A stretch of DNA of 64,000 bases from PCRC01 sp017848435 (GCA_965284315.1 OZ260072.1:2852001-2916000), one strand, 5' to 3'; positions 45,993-53,943 are shown, numbered from the stretch's first letter. Numbers and translations are program-made. The notes: generated from the sequence alone by a model not told the origin.

Positions 45993-46330
45993 TAAAAAAG
46001 AACAAGGGGGCTAAGAAAACGTGTTGGGCATGGGCATGGGCAATGGCCGTGGGTCCTCCCTGGGTGGCTTCAATACGGGTGCGAAACGGCGCGGAAACGC
46101 GCTAGTGGGTGGCGGTGGTTCTTTGTTGACAGGTGGGTTGATCTGTCACCTTGACTGGCATTTGATAGGGCTCCGCTATCAGTTGGAGCCATGTGGGGGG
46201 TGGGGCAAAAAGTCTGGACCACATGTCCACCAGACCGACCGCTGAGCCAGATTTTCATGTGCGCGAGTTTTGGGAGGGGGGGTATACCCCTTCCGTGGTG
46301 GGGCTGCCAATGGCCGGGCGGGCGAAGCCC

Positions 46331-46386
46331 AAACCGGGGTGAAAAGAGGCCTAGCAAACACCAAACCGGGGAACAAACCGGGGAAC
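46331..46386. repeat. Right outer repeat block, AAACCGGGGAAC
   Basis: Exact tandem 12-mers at 46363-46374 and 46375-46386, with a partial copy AAACCGGGGT at 46331-46340. They match the left block at 36245-36280 in the same orientation. The block lies 55 bases inside the proposed right end. Confidence 0.7.
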
Positions 46387-46440
46387 AAATTGGACCGATG
46401 AAATCAGAAATCCAGTATCCATACGGGTTTCCAGGCATCT

Positions 46441-46460
46441 TTCAATTGACCCCAGCCCCA
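46441..46460 (+). other. Candidate right attachment site (attR)
   Basis: Matches the ssrA segment 36112-36131 at 16 of 20 positions, with TTCAA and CCCCAGC-CCA conserved. It is followed eight bases later by a terminator, as ssrA is. Divergence leaves doubt. Confidence 0.4.
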
Positions 46461-46467
46461 TATACAA

Positions 46468-46495
46468 GGGCTCGGATAATCTCCGGGCCCTTTTT
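46468..46495 (+). terminator. Terminator, possibly the displaced ssrA terminator
   Basis: GGGCTCGGA pairs (one mismatch) with TCCGGGCCC around a short loop, then five T. It serves no obvious upstream gene unless it is the original ssrA terminator separated from ssrA by the element. Confidence 0.7.
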
Positions 46496-46699
46496 CTTGC
46501 CTGAAATCCCCACGCCACGCGGGGTTCCGGCCACCGGTGCTGCGGGTGGCCTGCTGCCGAAACGACCGGAATGGGCCGTTTTCTCGGTCAGAGCCGTCTC
46601 TGTTCTCCGTTTGGCCTGCGGGTAGGCGCAGATGGTGGTCTAGCAAAATCAACAACTTACGCGCGCCGGTTCATCGTCAACCAAGACCACCAGTTACCA

Positions 46700-46729
46700 G
46701 TACAACTAGACGGGGTGCGTCACTTGTAC
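46700..46729. promoter_or_regulatory. Candidate operator of the toxin-antitoxin pair
   Basis: GTACAA (46700-46705) is inverted as TTGTAC (46724-46729), 40 bases before the antitoxin start. DUF1778 antitoxins with ribbon-helix-helix folds normally bind such dyads with the toxin to repress their own operon. Confidence 0.5.
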
Positions 46730-46768
46730 TAACATTGCGGCAGTTGATCTAACAAAAGTGGTGCTTCC

Positions 46769-47062
46769 ATGACTGCCGTTGCATCGTCGCCTTCCGCCCG
46801 TTCTGCCCGTCTTGGGCTGCGCGCTACCCCCGAACAGGAGGTGGTGCTGCGCCGTGCCGCCGAGGTGGCCCACAAGTCGTTGACTGACTTCATCCTCGAC
46901 AGCGCGTGCCTGGCCGCCGAGCAGACGCTGTTGGACCAACGATTGTTCATGGTCTCGGGCAGCCAGTACCAGGCCCTGATGGATCTGCTAGATCGCCCCG
47001 AACAGGCCAACGAGGGGTTGCGTGATCTGTTCGCTCGTAAGGCGCCTTGGGACGCAAAGTGA
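46769..47062 (+). CDS. DUF1778 antitoxin (TacA-like)
   Basis: A 97-residue ribbon-helix-helix protein: ARLGLRATPEQEVVLRRAAE, then VAHKSLTDFILDSACLAAEQ, both standard DUF1778 blocks. The C-terminal tail (LMDLLDRPEQANEGLRDLFA) is the toxin-neutralising segment in this family. Its stop overlaps the GNAT toxin start (GTGA). It binds DNA at the operon head as well as the toxin. Confidence 0.9.
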   Translation: MTAVASSPSARSARLGLRATPEQEVVLRRAAEVAHKSLTDFILDSACLAAEQTLLDQRLFMVSGSQYQALMDLLDRPEQANEGLRDLFARKAPWDAK

Positions 47063-47559
47063 CGTTGCGCGCACCGGAGCCTCTGGCCGCGCAGCATCGG
47101 CTGGAGGGTTTTGATTGCGGCAAGCCCGCGCTGAATGACTGGCTGTTGCGCCACGCCCGCCAGGCTCAGGGCAGCGGCTCGGCCAAGACCTTTGTCGTTG
47201 CCGAGGACGATGGCCGCGTGGCGGGCTACTTCAGCCTGACCGTGGGCCAGGTCGACACGCTGGAGGCGCCGGAGCGCATTCGCAAAGGGATGGGGCAATA
47301 TCCGTTGCCGGTAGTGATCCTGGCGAGGCTCGCTGTCTCGGTGGTGGACCAGGGGCGAGGGATAGGCTTTGGCCTGCTGCAGGACGCGATTAGCCGCACG
47401 ATGCTAATTGCCGAGCAGGCCGGTATTCGGGCGATGCTGACCCTCCCCATCGATGAAGAAGCGGCAAGGTTTTACACCCGGTTCGGGTTCATTGCATCGC
47501 CGCTGCGCGAGCAGCAGTTGCTACTGCTCTTGAAGGATGCCCGTCGCTGGGTCCGCTGA
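47059..47559 (+). CDS. GNAT acetyltransferase toxin (TacT-like)
   Basis: A type II toxin that acetylates the amino group of charged tRNAs. The 166-residue product has FDCGKPALNDWLLRHARQAQ, the acetyl-CoA loop VVDQGRGIGFGLLQDA and the C-terminal RFYTRFGFIASP, whose Tyr is the catalytic residue in the family. GTG at 47059 overlaps the antitoxin stop and gives the expected MTLRAPEPL start; the TTG at 47047 is less likely. Which aminoacyl-tRNA is attacked is not predictable from the sequence. Confidence 0.88.
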   Translation: MTLRAPEPLAAQHRLEGFDCGKPALNDWLLRHARQAQGSGSAKTFVVAEDDGRVAGYFSLTVGQVDTLEAPERIRKGMGQYPLPVVILARLAVSVVDQGRGIGFGLLQDAISRTMLIAEQAGIRAMLTLPIDEEAARFYTRFGFIASPLREQQLLLLLKDARRWVR

Positions 47560-47562
47560 ACC

Positions 47563-47790
47563 ATGACCATCGAATCACTGTCCACTTTCACCAAGCCAGC
47601 CCGCCAGCGCTGGGAGTCCATCCCTGCCGACATCCGCCAGCGGCTGCTGTCCAACGTCTGGTGCGGCCCGTGCCGTCACGAAACCACGATCACCAATTTC
47701 AGCGGCACCATCAAGGGTGGCGACTTGCTGCTGGTGGGCCAATGCGCCGAATGCCGCAGTGATGTGGCACGGGTGATCGAGGGCTCGTAA
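47563..47790 (+). CDS. Small zinc-ribbon-like hypothetical protein
   Basis: A 75-residue protein beginning three bases after the toxin gene. Two pairs of cysteines (CGPC near residue 34, CAEC near residue 61) are spaced as in a zinc ribbon. Start context MTIESLSTFTKPARQRWESI. Its end lies five bases from the converging end of the ParB-like gene on the other strand. No function known; it may belong to the toxin-antitoxin transcript. Confidence 0.65.
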   Translation: MTIESLSTFTKPARQRWESIPADIRQRLLSNVWCGPCRHETTITNFSGTIKGGDLLLVGQCAECRSDVARVIEGS

Positions 47791-47795
47791 CCCGG

Positions 47796-48248
47796 TCAGG
47801 CGTCGAACCCTGCCACTACCTCCCGCTGCGCCACCCAGTCGATCGGCAGCGGGTTCCGCTGGAACCACAGCAGGCTCATGCACTTGGGCTGCTGCCCGGC
47901 CAGGATGCTCTGGATGATGGCGGGCTCCAGCAGCGTCAGACGCAGCAGCTCGTTGACCGTCGAGTGGTGCAGGCGTTCGCGCTGTGCGATCTCGCTGCCG
48001 CTGCCGACCACCCCATCGTCGAGCAGTTGCTGCCAGTAGAAGGCTCGCGTGAGGGCCACCAGCAAGGGCTGGTCAATCTGGCTGGCGACCTTGCCCGGCG
48101 ACTCGACCGCCCCATCTGGCCGCACCACCACCTTGCTGGCGCCGCGCTTCCGGATCTTCAGCGGGATGAAGGTGGACAGTTTCACCTGGCCGCCGTCCCG
48201 GCGCTCGCGCGCAACGGGGCCACCCAAAGCCTGCACTTTCGGCTTCAT
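47796..48248 (-). CDS. ParB/HTH-like partner of the serine recombinase
   Basis: A 150-residue basic protein: KLSTFIPLKIRKRGASKVVV, then a helix-turn-helix-like segment (GSEIAQRERLHHSTVNELLR, LTLLEPAIIQSILAGQQPKC). It overlaps the recombinase stop by four bases (ATGA). Serine recombinases often need a directionality or accessory factor, and this coupled DNA-binding protein is a plausible candidate. It is the last gene of the minus-strand operon. Confidence 0.7.
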   Translation of the reverse strand: MKPKVQALGGPVARERRDGGQVKLSTFIPLKIRKRGASKVVVRPDGAVESPGKVASQIDQPLLVALTRAFYWQQLLDDGVVGSGSEIAQRERLHHSTVNELLRLTLLEPAIIQSILAGQQPKCMSLLWFQRNPLPIDWVAQREVVAGFDA

Positions 48249-49606
48249 GCCTCCACCTCCTGCTGTTCCCATTCCTGCAACTCCGCCCCGATGGTGCCGG
48301 GCATCAGTTCCCCAGCCAGTTCCTGCCAGCCCTGATCGCGCCAGATGATTTCCAGCCCGCCATCGGCAATCACCGCACGCTCGATCAGCAACTGCGCCAG
48401 TCGGCATTGTTCGGCGGGGAAGAGCTGCCGCCACATCGCAGCCAGATTGCGCATCGGCAGCACCACTTGGGGTTCGGTCAGATCAGGCCGAATCTGCCGC
48501 ATCCGATCCCACACTGACTGCACGACGTGCGGAGCCGACAGCGCTGCGACGATTTGCTGCGTGACCAATTCCTCGATGGGCACGGCCGGCAACGGTCCGT
48601 GGCTGCTGGCCCACGCGCCAAACCGACGATGCTTGACGGGTGTGTAGTACCGATACGTCTTCCCCTTCTTGACCGTGTAGCTGGGCACCAGCCGTTCACC
48701 GTCGGGCGTGAACAGCAGGCCGCGCAACAACACCGGTTCCCGCTGGCGGTCGTTGGTCTCGCGTCGCCGCTCAATGACATCGGTGGCGATCAGTGCGTGG
48801 ACTGCATCCCACTGCTCCTGGGTGATGATGGCCTGATGCTGGCCGGGGAAACTCTGCCCCTTGTACACGATCTCGCCCAGGTACATCCGGTTGTGCAGCA
48901 TCTTGTAGAGGGTCTGCTTGGTGAAGGGCTTGCCACCCTTGGTGACCACGCCTTGCGCGCCGTAGGCCTTGGCCATCAGCGTGGCTGAGCGCACGGTCAC
49001 GAAGTCATCAAAGATGCGGCGCACCAAGGCAGCCTCGGTTTTATTGATCACCAGCAGCCTGTAGTGCACGTCATAACCCAGCGGCAGCGGCCCACCCATC
49101 CACATCCCCTTGGCCTTGCTGGCGGCGATCTTGTCGCGGATGCGCTCGCCGGTGACCTCGCGCTCGAACTGGGCAAAGGACAGCAGCACGTTGAGCATCA
49201 GCCGGCCCATCGACGTGGCCGAGTTGATCTGCTGCGTGACGGCGCTGAAGCTGACCCGGTGGCGGTCGAACACATCGACCATCCGCGCAAAATCGGCCAG
49301 CGAGCGTGACAGCCGGTCGATCTTGTAGACGACCACGATGTCGACCTTGTCCATCTGGATGTCCGCCATCAGGCGGCGCAGTGCGGGCCGTTCCATATTG
49401 CCACCAGAGAAGCCGCCATCGTCGTAGTCGTCGGCCACCGCGATCCAGCCCTCGTGGCTCTGGCTCTTGATGAAGGCGTGCCCGGCTTCTTTCTGGGCAT
49501 CGATGGAATTGAAGGACTGGTCCAGCCGTTCGTCGCTGGAGACGCGGCAATACACCGCGCAGCGCCGCATGGGTGTGGTCTGTGGCACGAGCAACGGCGC
49601 CTTCAT
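48245..49606 (-). CDS. Large serine recombinase lacking zinc-ribbon cysteines
   Basis: A 453-residue resolvase/invertase-type recombinase. The N-terminal catalytic domain has AVYCRVSSDE (nucleophile Ser23) and VYKIDRLSRS. The recombinase domain follows (EAALVRRIFDDFV, TLYKMLHNRMYLGEIVYKG). Where most large serine recombinases have a CxxC zinc ribbon, this protein has RGLLFTPDGERLVPSYTVKK with no cysteine. It is coupled to the DUF2924 gene upstream (ATGA) and the ParB-like gene downstream (ATGA). Its attachment sites are not identified. Confidence 0.9.
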   Translation of the reverse strand: MKAPLLVPQTTPMRRCAVYCRVSSDERLDQSFNSIDAQKEAGHAFIKSQSHEGWIAVADDYDDGGFSGGNMERPALRRLMADIQMDKVDIVVVYKIDRLSRSLADFARMVDVFDRHRVSFSAVTQQINSATSMGRLMLNVLLSFAQFEREVTGERIRDKIAASKAKGMWMGGPLPLGYDVHYRLLVINKTEAALVRRIFDDFVTVRSATLMAKAYGAQGVVTKGGKPFTKQTLYKMLHNRMYLGEIVYKGQSFPGQHQAIITQEQWDAVHALIATDVIERRRETNDRQREPVLLRGLLFTPDGERLVPSYTVKKGKTYRYYTPVKHRRFGAWASSHGPLPAVPIEELVTQQIVAALSAPHVVQSVWDRMRQIRPDLTEPQVVLPMRNLAAMWRQLFPAEQCRLAQLLIERAVIADGGLEIIWRDQGWQELAGELMPGTIGAELQEWEQQEVEA

Positions 49607-50079
49607 TGACCATCCCCCTTGCCGCCCCGCAGACCAAAGAACTTCGGCCCATTCCAGCGCGTGCCCGTGATGTGGCGCGCCGCCGCCGACAGGCTCTTGA
49701 ACACCTGGCCATCCAGGGCATACAGACCATCGGGCGTGACCGTCACGCGATATTCGCGTTCATCCCATTCCCGGTTCAGCGTGGTGCCGGGCATCAGCAG
49801 GGTCTGCGCGCTGCGCCCCGCGGCCGACTTGATCTTGGAATGCTTGGCACCGGCCTCGACCAGCATCTTGCGGATGTTGGTGGGCAGCGCGCCGTAGGTC
49901 AGCTCCTGGATGCGGTAGGCCAGACGCGATTCGATGTAATTGCGGTTGCGGTGGCTGGGCCGCCGGGGAAAGTGCTGATCCCACAGCGCCCAGAGCTCGA
50001 CCATTTGCAGGGAGGGCAGCGCCGCCAACTGGGCCGAGATGGGCGCGGCCGGGCCACCTGTGTTCTTGCTATCTGTCAT
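49603..50079 (-). CDS. DUF2924 protein
   Basis: A 158-residue protein with the DUF2924 pattern: QMVELWALWDQHFPRRPSHR, NYIESRLAYRIQELTYGALP, then a C-terminal half containing GTTLNREWDEREYRVTV and FKSLSAAARHITGTRWNGPK. This family is regularly encoded beside serine recombinases in proteobacterial elements. CAGGAG lies before the ATG at 50079. Molecular function is not established; the C-terminal part looks like a small DNA-binding unit. Confidence 0.85.
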   Translation of the reverse strand: MTDSKNTGGPAAPISAQLAALPSLQMVELWALWDQHFPRRPSHRNRNYIESRLAYRIQELTYGALPTNIRKMLVEAGAKHSKIKSAAGRSAQTLLMPGTTLNREWDEREYRVTVTPDGLYALDGQVFKSLSAAARHITGTRWNGPKFFGLRGGKGDGQ

Positions 50080-50136
50080 TGCACAAACTCCTGTTGAGAC
50101 AGGTCCATGAACGCGCTGTGGCGACCAGAAGCCAAG

Positions 50137-50580
50137 TCAAACCGCGCTCTGTTCGGGGGCGTCGGCTTGCCCTGTCGCCACATCGACACGCTCTCCCAGC
50201 AGCGTCTGTGGTTTACCGGTGCGCCGGTCCTTGATGCCCAGGATGTAGACCTCGCCATTCCACACCCCGCAGGCCACGTCGGTGTCAGTGGCCGTGGCCG
50301 GCATCAACCAGCCGGTGATGCCATTGGGCAACTGCAGCAGTTCATCTATCTGCTGGATGGGCCAGCGCATCGCCTCCTGGTAGTGGTCGGCAAACTCCAA
50401 GAGTTGCTGGGGCACGTCCGGGAAGTTCTCCTGGCTGAGGATGGGAATCCAGACCAGCGGCTGGCCGCTGGCAAACCAGCCTTGCACGCGCTGCTCGACT
50501 TCTGGGTTGTAGTGCTGCAGGCGTTCAACGGGCACGTGGCGATTGCCATCGCTGGCTTGGGGTTCTGTCGTGTGGTTCAT
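50137..50580 (-). CDS. Hypothetical protein of the recombinase operon
   Basis: A 147-residue acidic protein (RLQHYNPEVEQRVQGWFASG, LLEFADHYQEAMRWPIQQID, TDVACGVWNGEVYILGIKDR). ATG 50580 has AAGGAGA six bases upstream; the preceding TTG is rejected. Three GGTAACC heptamers lie just upstream. No family recognised. Confidence 0.7.
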   Translation of the reverse strand: MNHTTEPQASDGNRHVPVERLQHYNPEVEQRVQGWFASGQPLVWIPILSQENFPDVPQQLLEFADHYQEAMRWPIQQIDELLQLPNGITGWLMPATATDTDVACGVWNGEVYILGIKDRRTGKPQTLLGERVDVATGQADAPEQSAV

Positions 50581-50596
50581 CAAAGTCTCCTTGAGT

Positions 50597-50645
50597 GGTA
50601 ACCCGGCACGGCGCCGGGCGGTAACCGGGGTGGTAGCTGGTAACC
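50597..50645. promoter_or_regulatory. Three GGTAACC heptamers
   Basis: Exact GGTAACC copies at 50597-50603, 50620-50626 and 50639-50645, spaced 23 and 19 bases, in the 167-base gap upstream of the 147-residue gene. Each is palindromic around its central base. The spacing of about two helical turns fits cooperative repressor binding. Confidence 0.5.
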
Positions 50646-50747
50646 CTGTTTTGGGTTCTGTCAGTAGCGGAGCAGCGCGCTCGCGCCCCCCGTATGGCGT
50701 TTTGGCGAGGAAGGACCCAATTCGCCTGTGGGCCGGTTGCGTGACGA

Positions 50748-51593
50748 TCAGGGCGCTGGCATTTCTGCCGCCAGTGCATCGCTGGCTGCTTCGATCAGAC
50801 CGCGCGGAATCTCAACCGGGAAGCGACTTTCGTCGTGGTGGTAGTTGATCTGGCGCCGGGCCGCCGAGGCGCGAGCCAGTGCGTTCATGACCGGCATCAA
50901 CTGCTCGTGCAGCTCGATTTCGGCCATCGCCGCACGGCAGTGGATGAAGTTGTTCCGTGCTTCACGCACGGCATCGGGCAGTCCGCCAAGCTGGGCCTGG
51001 ACGGCTTCACGTTGGCGCTCAAGCTCGGGCTGCGATGCGCGGGTGATGCGCAACTCCACCTCCAGCTTGGTCAAGGTTTCAGGCACCACGAATTCCGCTT
51101 CGGTGTCCAGCAGCGCCCGAGATGCCGACTTCGTCTCGGTCGCAATCCGCGCTTCCAGGTCCGCCAGCCGCTTGGCGATCTTGGTCAGTTGGCCATCGAC
51201 CGTCTGCACCTCAGCGGTGAGCGCCTTGCGTTGTGCCATCAGATCGTCAAGCTGCTTGCGGGCCAGTGCAAAGCGCTCGGGCGTGGCCAGGGCCTGCTGC
51301 AGCGGACGCAGTTGGCTCTCCAGGTTGGACACCTTCGACTTGAGCCTTTCCATCCGCTGATTGGCCTCGCACAGGATGGGCCAGTGGGCTTTGGCTGCCG
51401 GTGGCGTGTTCATCGACATCGAGCCAGCGGCATCACGCAGTCGGGTTTGCTTCTCGCGTGCCGCAGCGTGCTCGGCTTCCGCCTCTGCCAATTCGGCCTT
51501 GAGGGGCGTGAGTTCCAGATTGAGCGCGTCGTGCTCGACCTTGATCTTGTCGAGGTAGGGGTTCGACTTCTTGCTGAACGGGTTCAGTTTCAT
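50748..51593 (-). CDS. Coiled-coil protein of the recombinase operon
   Basis: A 281-residue, highly charged helical protein with long heptad-like segments (about 15-55, LTPLKAELAEAEAEHAAARE; about 80-150; 165-215). It resembles the coiled-coil arms of phage or plasmid structural and partition proteins. GGAG precedes ATG 51593. It is 21 bases downstream of the 95-residue gene. Function unknown; a scaffold or DNA-tethering role is only a guess. Confidence 0.75.
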   Translation of the reverse strand: MKLNPFSKKSNPYLDKIKVEHDALNLELTPLKAELAEAEAEHAAAREKQTRLRDAAGSMSMNTPPAAKAHWPILCEANQRMERLKSKVSNLESQLRPLQQALATPERFALARKQLDDLMAQRKALTAEVQTVDGQLTKIAKRLADLEARIATETKSASRALLDTEAEFVVPETLTKLEVELRITRASQPELERQREAVQAQLGGLPDAVREARNNFIHCRAAMAEIELHEQLMPVMNALARASAARRQINYHHDESRFPVEIPRGLIEAASDALAAEMPAP

Positions 51594-51614
51594 GGTGATG
51601 GTCTCCAGGTTTGA

Positions 51615-51902
51615 TCAGGGATGGACGGGGTAGTGGGTATCGCCGGGCCGCGCGACGGTGCTGACCCACAGGCCGGGGCCCACCTGCTTCTTGATGCCGA
51701 CCGGCGCGCCGGGGCGATGCGGATGACCAGTGGCCTGCCAACCCTGGTGGGAGTTGGTTTGCCCGGTCATCGCCGCAATCGCGGCAGCCAGCGGGGACAG
51801 CTGCGTTTCGGCAGAGGTGGATGGGCTGGTGGTCTGCGGCGTGATGCCGAGAACCTTGGCCCAGATGGGATGCAAGTTGGGATTACTCACGGTGAGCTCC
51901 AT
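51615..51902 (-). CDS. Hypothetical small protein overlapping the replication ATPase gene
   Basis: A 95-residue protein (MELTVSNPNLHPIWAKVLGI, LSPLAAAIAAMTGQTNSHQG) with a Ser/Thr/Gly-rich middle. It starts 20 bases inside the end of the upstream ATPase gene. GTG at 51914 is an alternative start. No family recognised. Confidence 0.55.
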   Translation of the reverse strand: MELTVSNPNLHPIWAKVLGITPQTTSPSTSAETQLSPLAAAIAAMTGQTNSHQGWQATGHPHRPGAPVGIKKQVGPGLWVSTVARPGDTHYPVHP

Positions 51903-53694
51903 ATCGAGTGCCACCCTCGATGCCGGGTGGCGTGGCAGGATTGGTTTGGGAACGGGTCTGTGCGATGCGCCAGCGCGCTCCCTCCCGGCTGTGGCCGAGA
52001 TGGGTGATGTCGATGCCCTTGGCGCGATAGGCCGGGGCGATGCGGCGCAACTGATCCGACAGGCCCTTGGGTGAGCGCGGCCAACTGCTGCGGTCGGGGA
52101 TGCTGTGGGTGTTCAGCAGGTCGTAGAGCTGACCGGCGGTGCCCTGCCAGTTGATGGGCAGCGCACGGTCCGCGAGGTACTTGTCCAGTGCCTGCGCGAC
52201 GGCGTTGCTTTCCAAGGCCCGGTCGATGCCAGCGCGCACGAGCTCGGCGTACTGCTGCTGGAATTCACCAGCGGCAAAGCCCAGGGCGCGGGCTACTGCC
52301 TCGCCCAGCCGTTCGTAATCAGCCATGCGCTGCTTCTGGGTGAGCTTCACCGTCTGCAAAATGGCCAGGGCCGCTGAGAACAGATCCAGCAGCCCGGCGA
52401 ACACCGTGGGCTGGTCGCGTTCCCACCCCGCGTGGGTGTCGGCATCGTCACGTCGGGCATCGGCGGGGATGGTGGGCAGATCGACGTGGATCACCCGGTC
52501 GATCAAGTCGGGTCGCGTGGCGACCACGGCGATGCCGTTGAGCACCACCGGTCGCTTGGTCTCCATGACGTGCTCTTCGCCGTTGGTGTAAAGCTGGCGC
52601 GAGGCAAAGCCACCACCGGTAGCCAGGGTGCAAAACGCATCCTGCTGCTCGGGCGTGAGGCCAGAGAGGTTCTCGTAGCTGACCAGCCAGTTGTTGGCGG
52701 CGGCGACAAATACGTCCTCTACCGTCTTGGGCCGCCCGCGCAGCATCACTTTGTTGGGATCGACCAGACTGCGCAGCACGGACTGCGTGGTGGACTTGGC
52801 CGAGCCTTGTTCCCCCACCAGCTCCAGCACCGGGAAGGGGGTGTCCGGACGGAAGCAGTCCAGCAGCCACGCCAGAACCATCACGCGGCTGTGTGCAGGA
52901 ATGTTGGTGTGCTGCCAGAGCAAGCCAACATCGCCACCGGTCACCGGCATCGGCAGCGGACGCATCGAAGGCGTGCGGGTGAAATACACCGGCGACTCGT
53001 TCACTACCCGCCAGCCCTGGGGGGTGACGTGGATGGCCTGCCACTGCTCATCGGCCAGATCGATCAGGTAGCCGTCGTCGCAGCGGGCCGCGCGGACGTG
53101 GACTTCGATCTCGTCGCCATCGTTGATGCCTGCGGCGGCGAGCGTGGCCAGGGCCGATTTCATCGTGGTTTCCGGCACGCCCATTTCCTTGGCGCGCCAG
53201 TACGCGGCCCGCAACCATTCCTCGAAGCCTGACGAATACACGCGCCACACTTCGCGTCGACTGGGCATGGGAATCACGGCGACCGCATTGCGGTCAGCAT
53301 CGTGGTGCAACTGGCACCGCGCCCGGGCCAGGGCGACCAGTTCATCGAGCGCGCTGGGATCTTCACTGCTGCCCGGCAGTTCGTCGCGCACCAGTTTGTC
53401 GAGCATCGTTACCGAGCAATCCCGGTTGGCTTTCTTGGCGGCGTGGCGCAGGCGCAAGTAGCCGGGCAGGTCCGTGGCCTTGAGAATCGAGAAGGAGCGC
53501 ACCACGTCTTCCTCGGCCAGCACGCCCACGTCATCGACCAGACGGACCAGTGCCGCTTCGATCACACCAACTGGATCGGTGTCAGGTGTCGGTGCAAGAG
53601 TGGCCGCAGCATCCATCTCGACCGGGTGACGGTCGTGATGGTGGTGACGGTCGCTCTCTACTACTCCGTCCGGGGAAGGGGTGGACGCGCTCAT
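51883..53694 (-). CDS. P-loop replication ATPase (primase/helicase-like)
   Basis: A 603-residue protein. The first 60 residues contain a His-rich stretch (DRHHHHDRHP). The central ATPase has Walker A ELVGEQGSAKSTTQ and the downstream block VFVAAANNWLVSYENLSGL, a Walker B-like segment followed by the hydrolysis Asn/Ser. Similar proteins in mobile elements (DUF927-type or plasmid helicase) drive replication. ATG 53694 is preferred over GTG 53700 because of GGGCGG spacing. The His codons coincide with a 20-bp inverted repeat (53635-53654). Confidence 0.75.
   Translation of the reverse strand: MSASTPSPDGVVESDRHHHHDRHPVEMDAAATLAPTPDTDPVGVIEAALVRLVDDVGVLAEEDVVRSFSILKATDLPGYLRLRHAAKKANRDCSVTMLDKLVRDELPGSSEDPSALDELVALARARCQLHHDADRNAVAVIPMPSRREVWRVYSSGFEEWLRAAYWRAKEMGVPETTMKSALATLAAAGINDGDEIEVHVRAARCDDGYLIDLADEQWQAIHVTPQGWRVVNESPVYFTRTPSMRPLPMPVTGGDVGLLWQHTNIPAHSRVMVLAWLLDCFRPDTPFPVLELVGEQGSAKSTTQSVLRSLVDPNKVMLRGRPKTVEDVFVAAANNWLVSYENLSGLTPEQQDAFCTLATGGGFASRQLYTNGEEHVMETKRPVVLNGIAVVATRPDLIDRVIHVDLPTIPADARRDDADTHAGWERDQPTVFAGLLDLFSAALAILQTVKLTQKQRMADYERLGEAVARALGFAAGEFQQQYAELVRAGIDRALESNAVAQALDKYLADRALPINWQGTAGQLYDLLNTHSIPDRSSWPRSPKGLSDQLRRIAPAYRAKGIDITHLGHSREGARWRIAQTRSQTNPATPPGIEGGTRYGAHRE
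53635..53654 (+). repeat. 20-bp inverted repeat, copy 1
   Basis: GTGATGGTGGTGACGGTCGC, an exact reverse complement of 54912-54931. This copy is inside the 5' end of the replication ATPase gene and contains a second GGTGACGGTCG at 53625-53635. Confidence 0.75.
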
Positions 53695-53708
53695 CGTCAC
53701 CGCCCGAA

Positions 53709-53906
53709 TCAGCGTGAGCGTTCGATGAGATGGCGAATGTCTTCAGCGCGCCAGACCGTGGTCTTGCTGCCGAGTTTGATACCTTGAGGGAATTTGCCTT
53801 CCCGGATGCCGGCCCACCAGGCCGAACGGCTGATCGGGATCAGGGACAGAATCTGCGGCAACCGAACGAAGCCGGTTTCGGGCAGTACAGGACGGGGTTG
53901 GTACAT
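53709..53906 (-). CDS. AlpA-like excisionase/regulator
   Basis: A 65-residue winged-helix protein: TGFVRLPQILSLIPISRSAW, WAGIREGKFPQGIKLGSKTT, VWRAEDIRHLIERS. This matches the AlpA/MerR-like pattern of the first element. ATG 53906 is chosen; 53915 is also possible. An 8-bp inverted repeat lies upstream. It is the likely first gene of the minus-strand operon and an activator or excision factor. Confidence 0.8.
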   Translation of the reverse strand: MYQPRPVLPETGFVRLPQILSLIPISRSAWWAGIREGKFPQGIKLGSKTTVWRAEDIRHLIERSR

Positions 53907-53943
53907 GGCGAGCATCCGTGGTCGTTTGGGGATGCTCTGTATT

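Larger units (their letters stand above)
36112..46460. mobile_element. P4-like integrative element in ssrA
   Basis: About 10.3 kb bounded by the ssrA 3' end and a diverged core copy. It contains integrase, AlpA regulator, PriCT-Toprim-DUF927 replication protein and small genes packed with start-stop overlaps. There are no structural phage, relaxase or transposase genes. Size, gene content and two iteron blocks resemble satellite phage P4 rather than a full prophage. The left end is secure; the right end is inferred. Confidence 0.75.
46021..46699. other. Non-coding end region of the element and junction
   Basis: No convincing gene. It contains several inverted repeats: GGCTCC/GGAGCC near 46170-46195, GTCTGG/CCAGAC near 46212-46235, and GGTGGTCT (46634-46641) with AGACCACC (46684-46691). 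It also holds the outer 12-mer repeats, the proposed attR and a terminator. Short open frames here have no ribosome binding sites and contain the 12-mer repeat in translation, so they are not annotated. Confidence 0.6.

Noticed and set aside
46191..46625. 144-codon plus-strand frame near the right end of the element
   Set aside because: Its translation is largely the 12-mer repeat plus terminator and junction sequence, without a start context.
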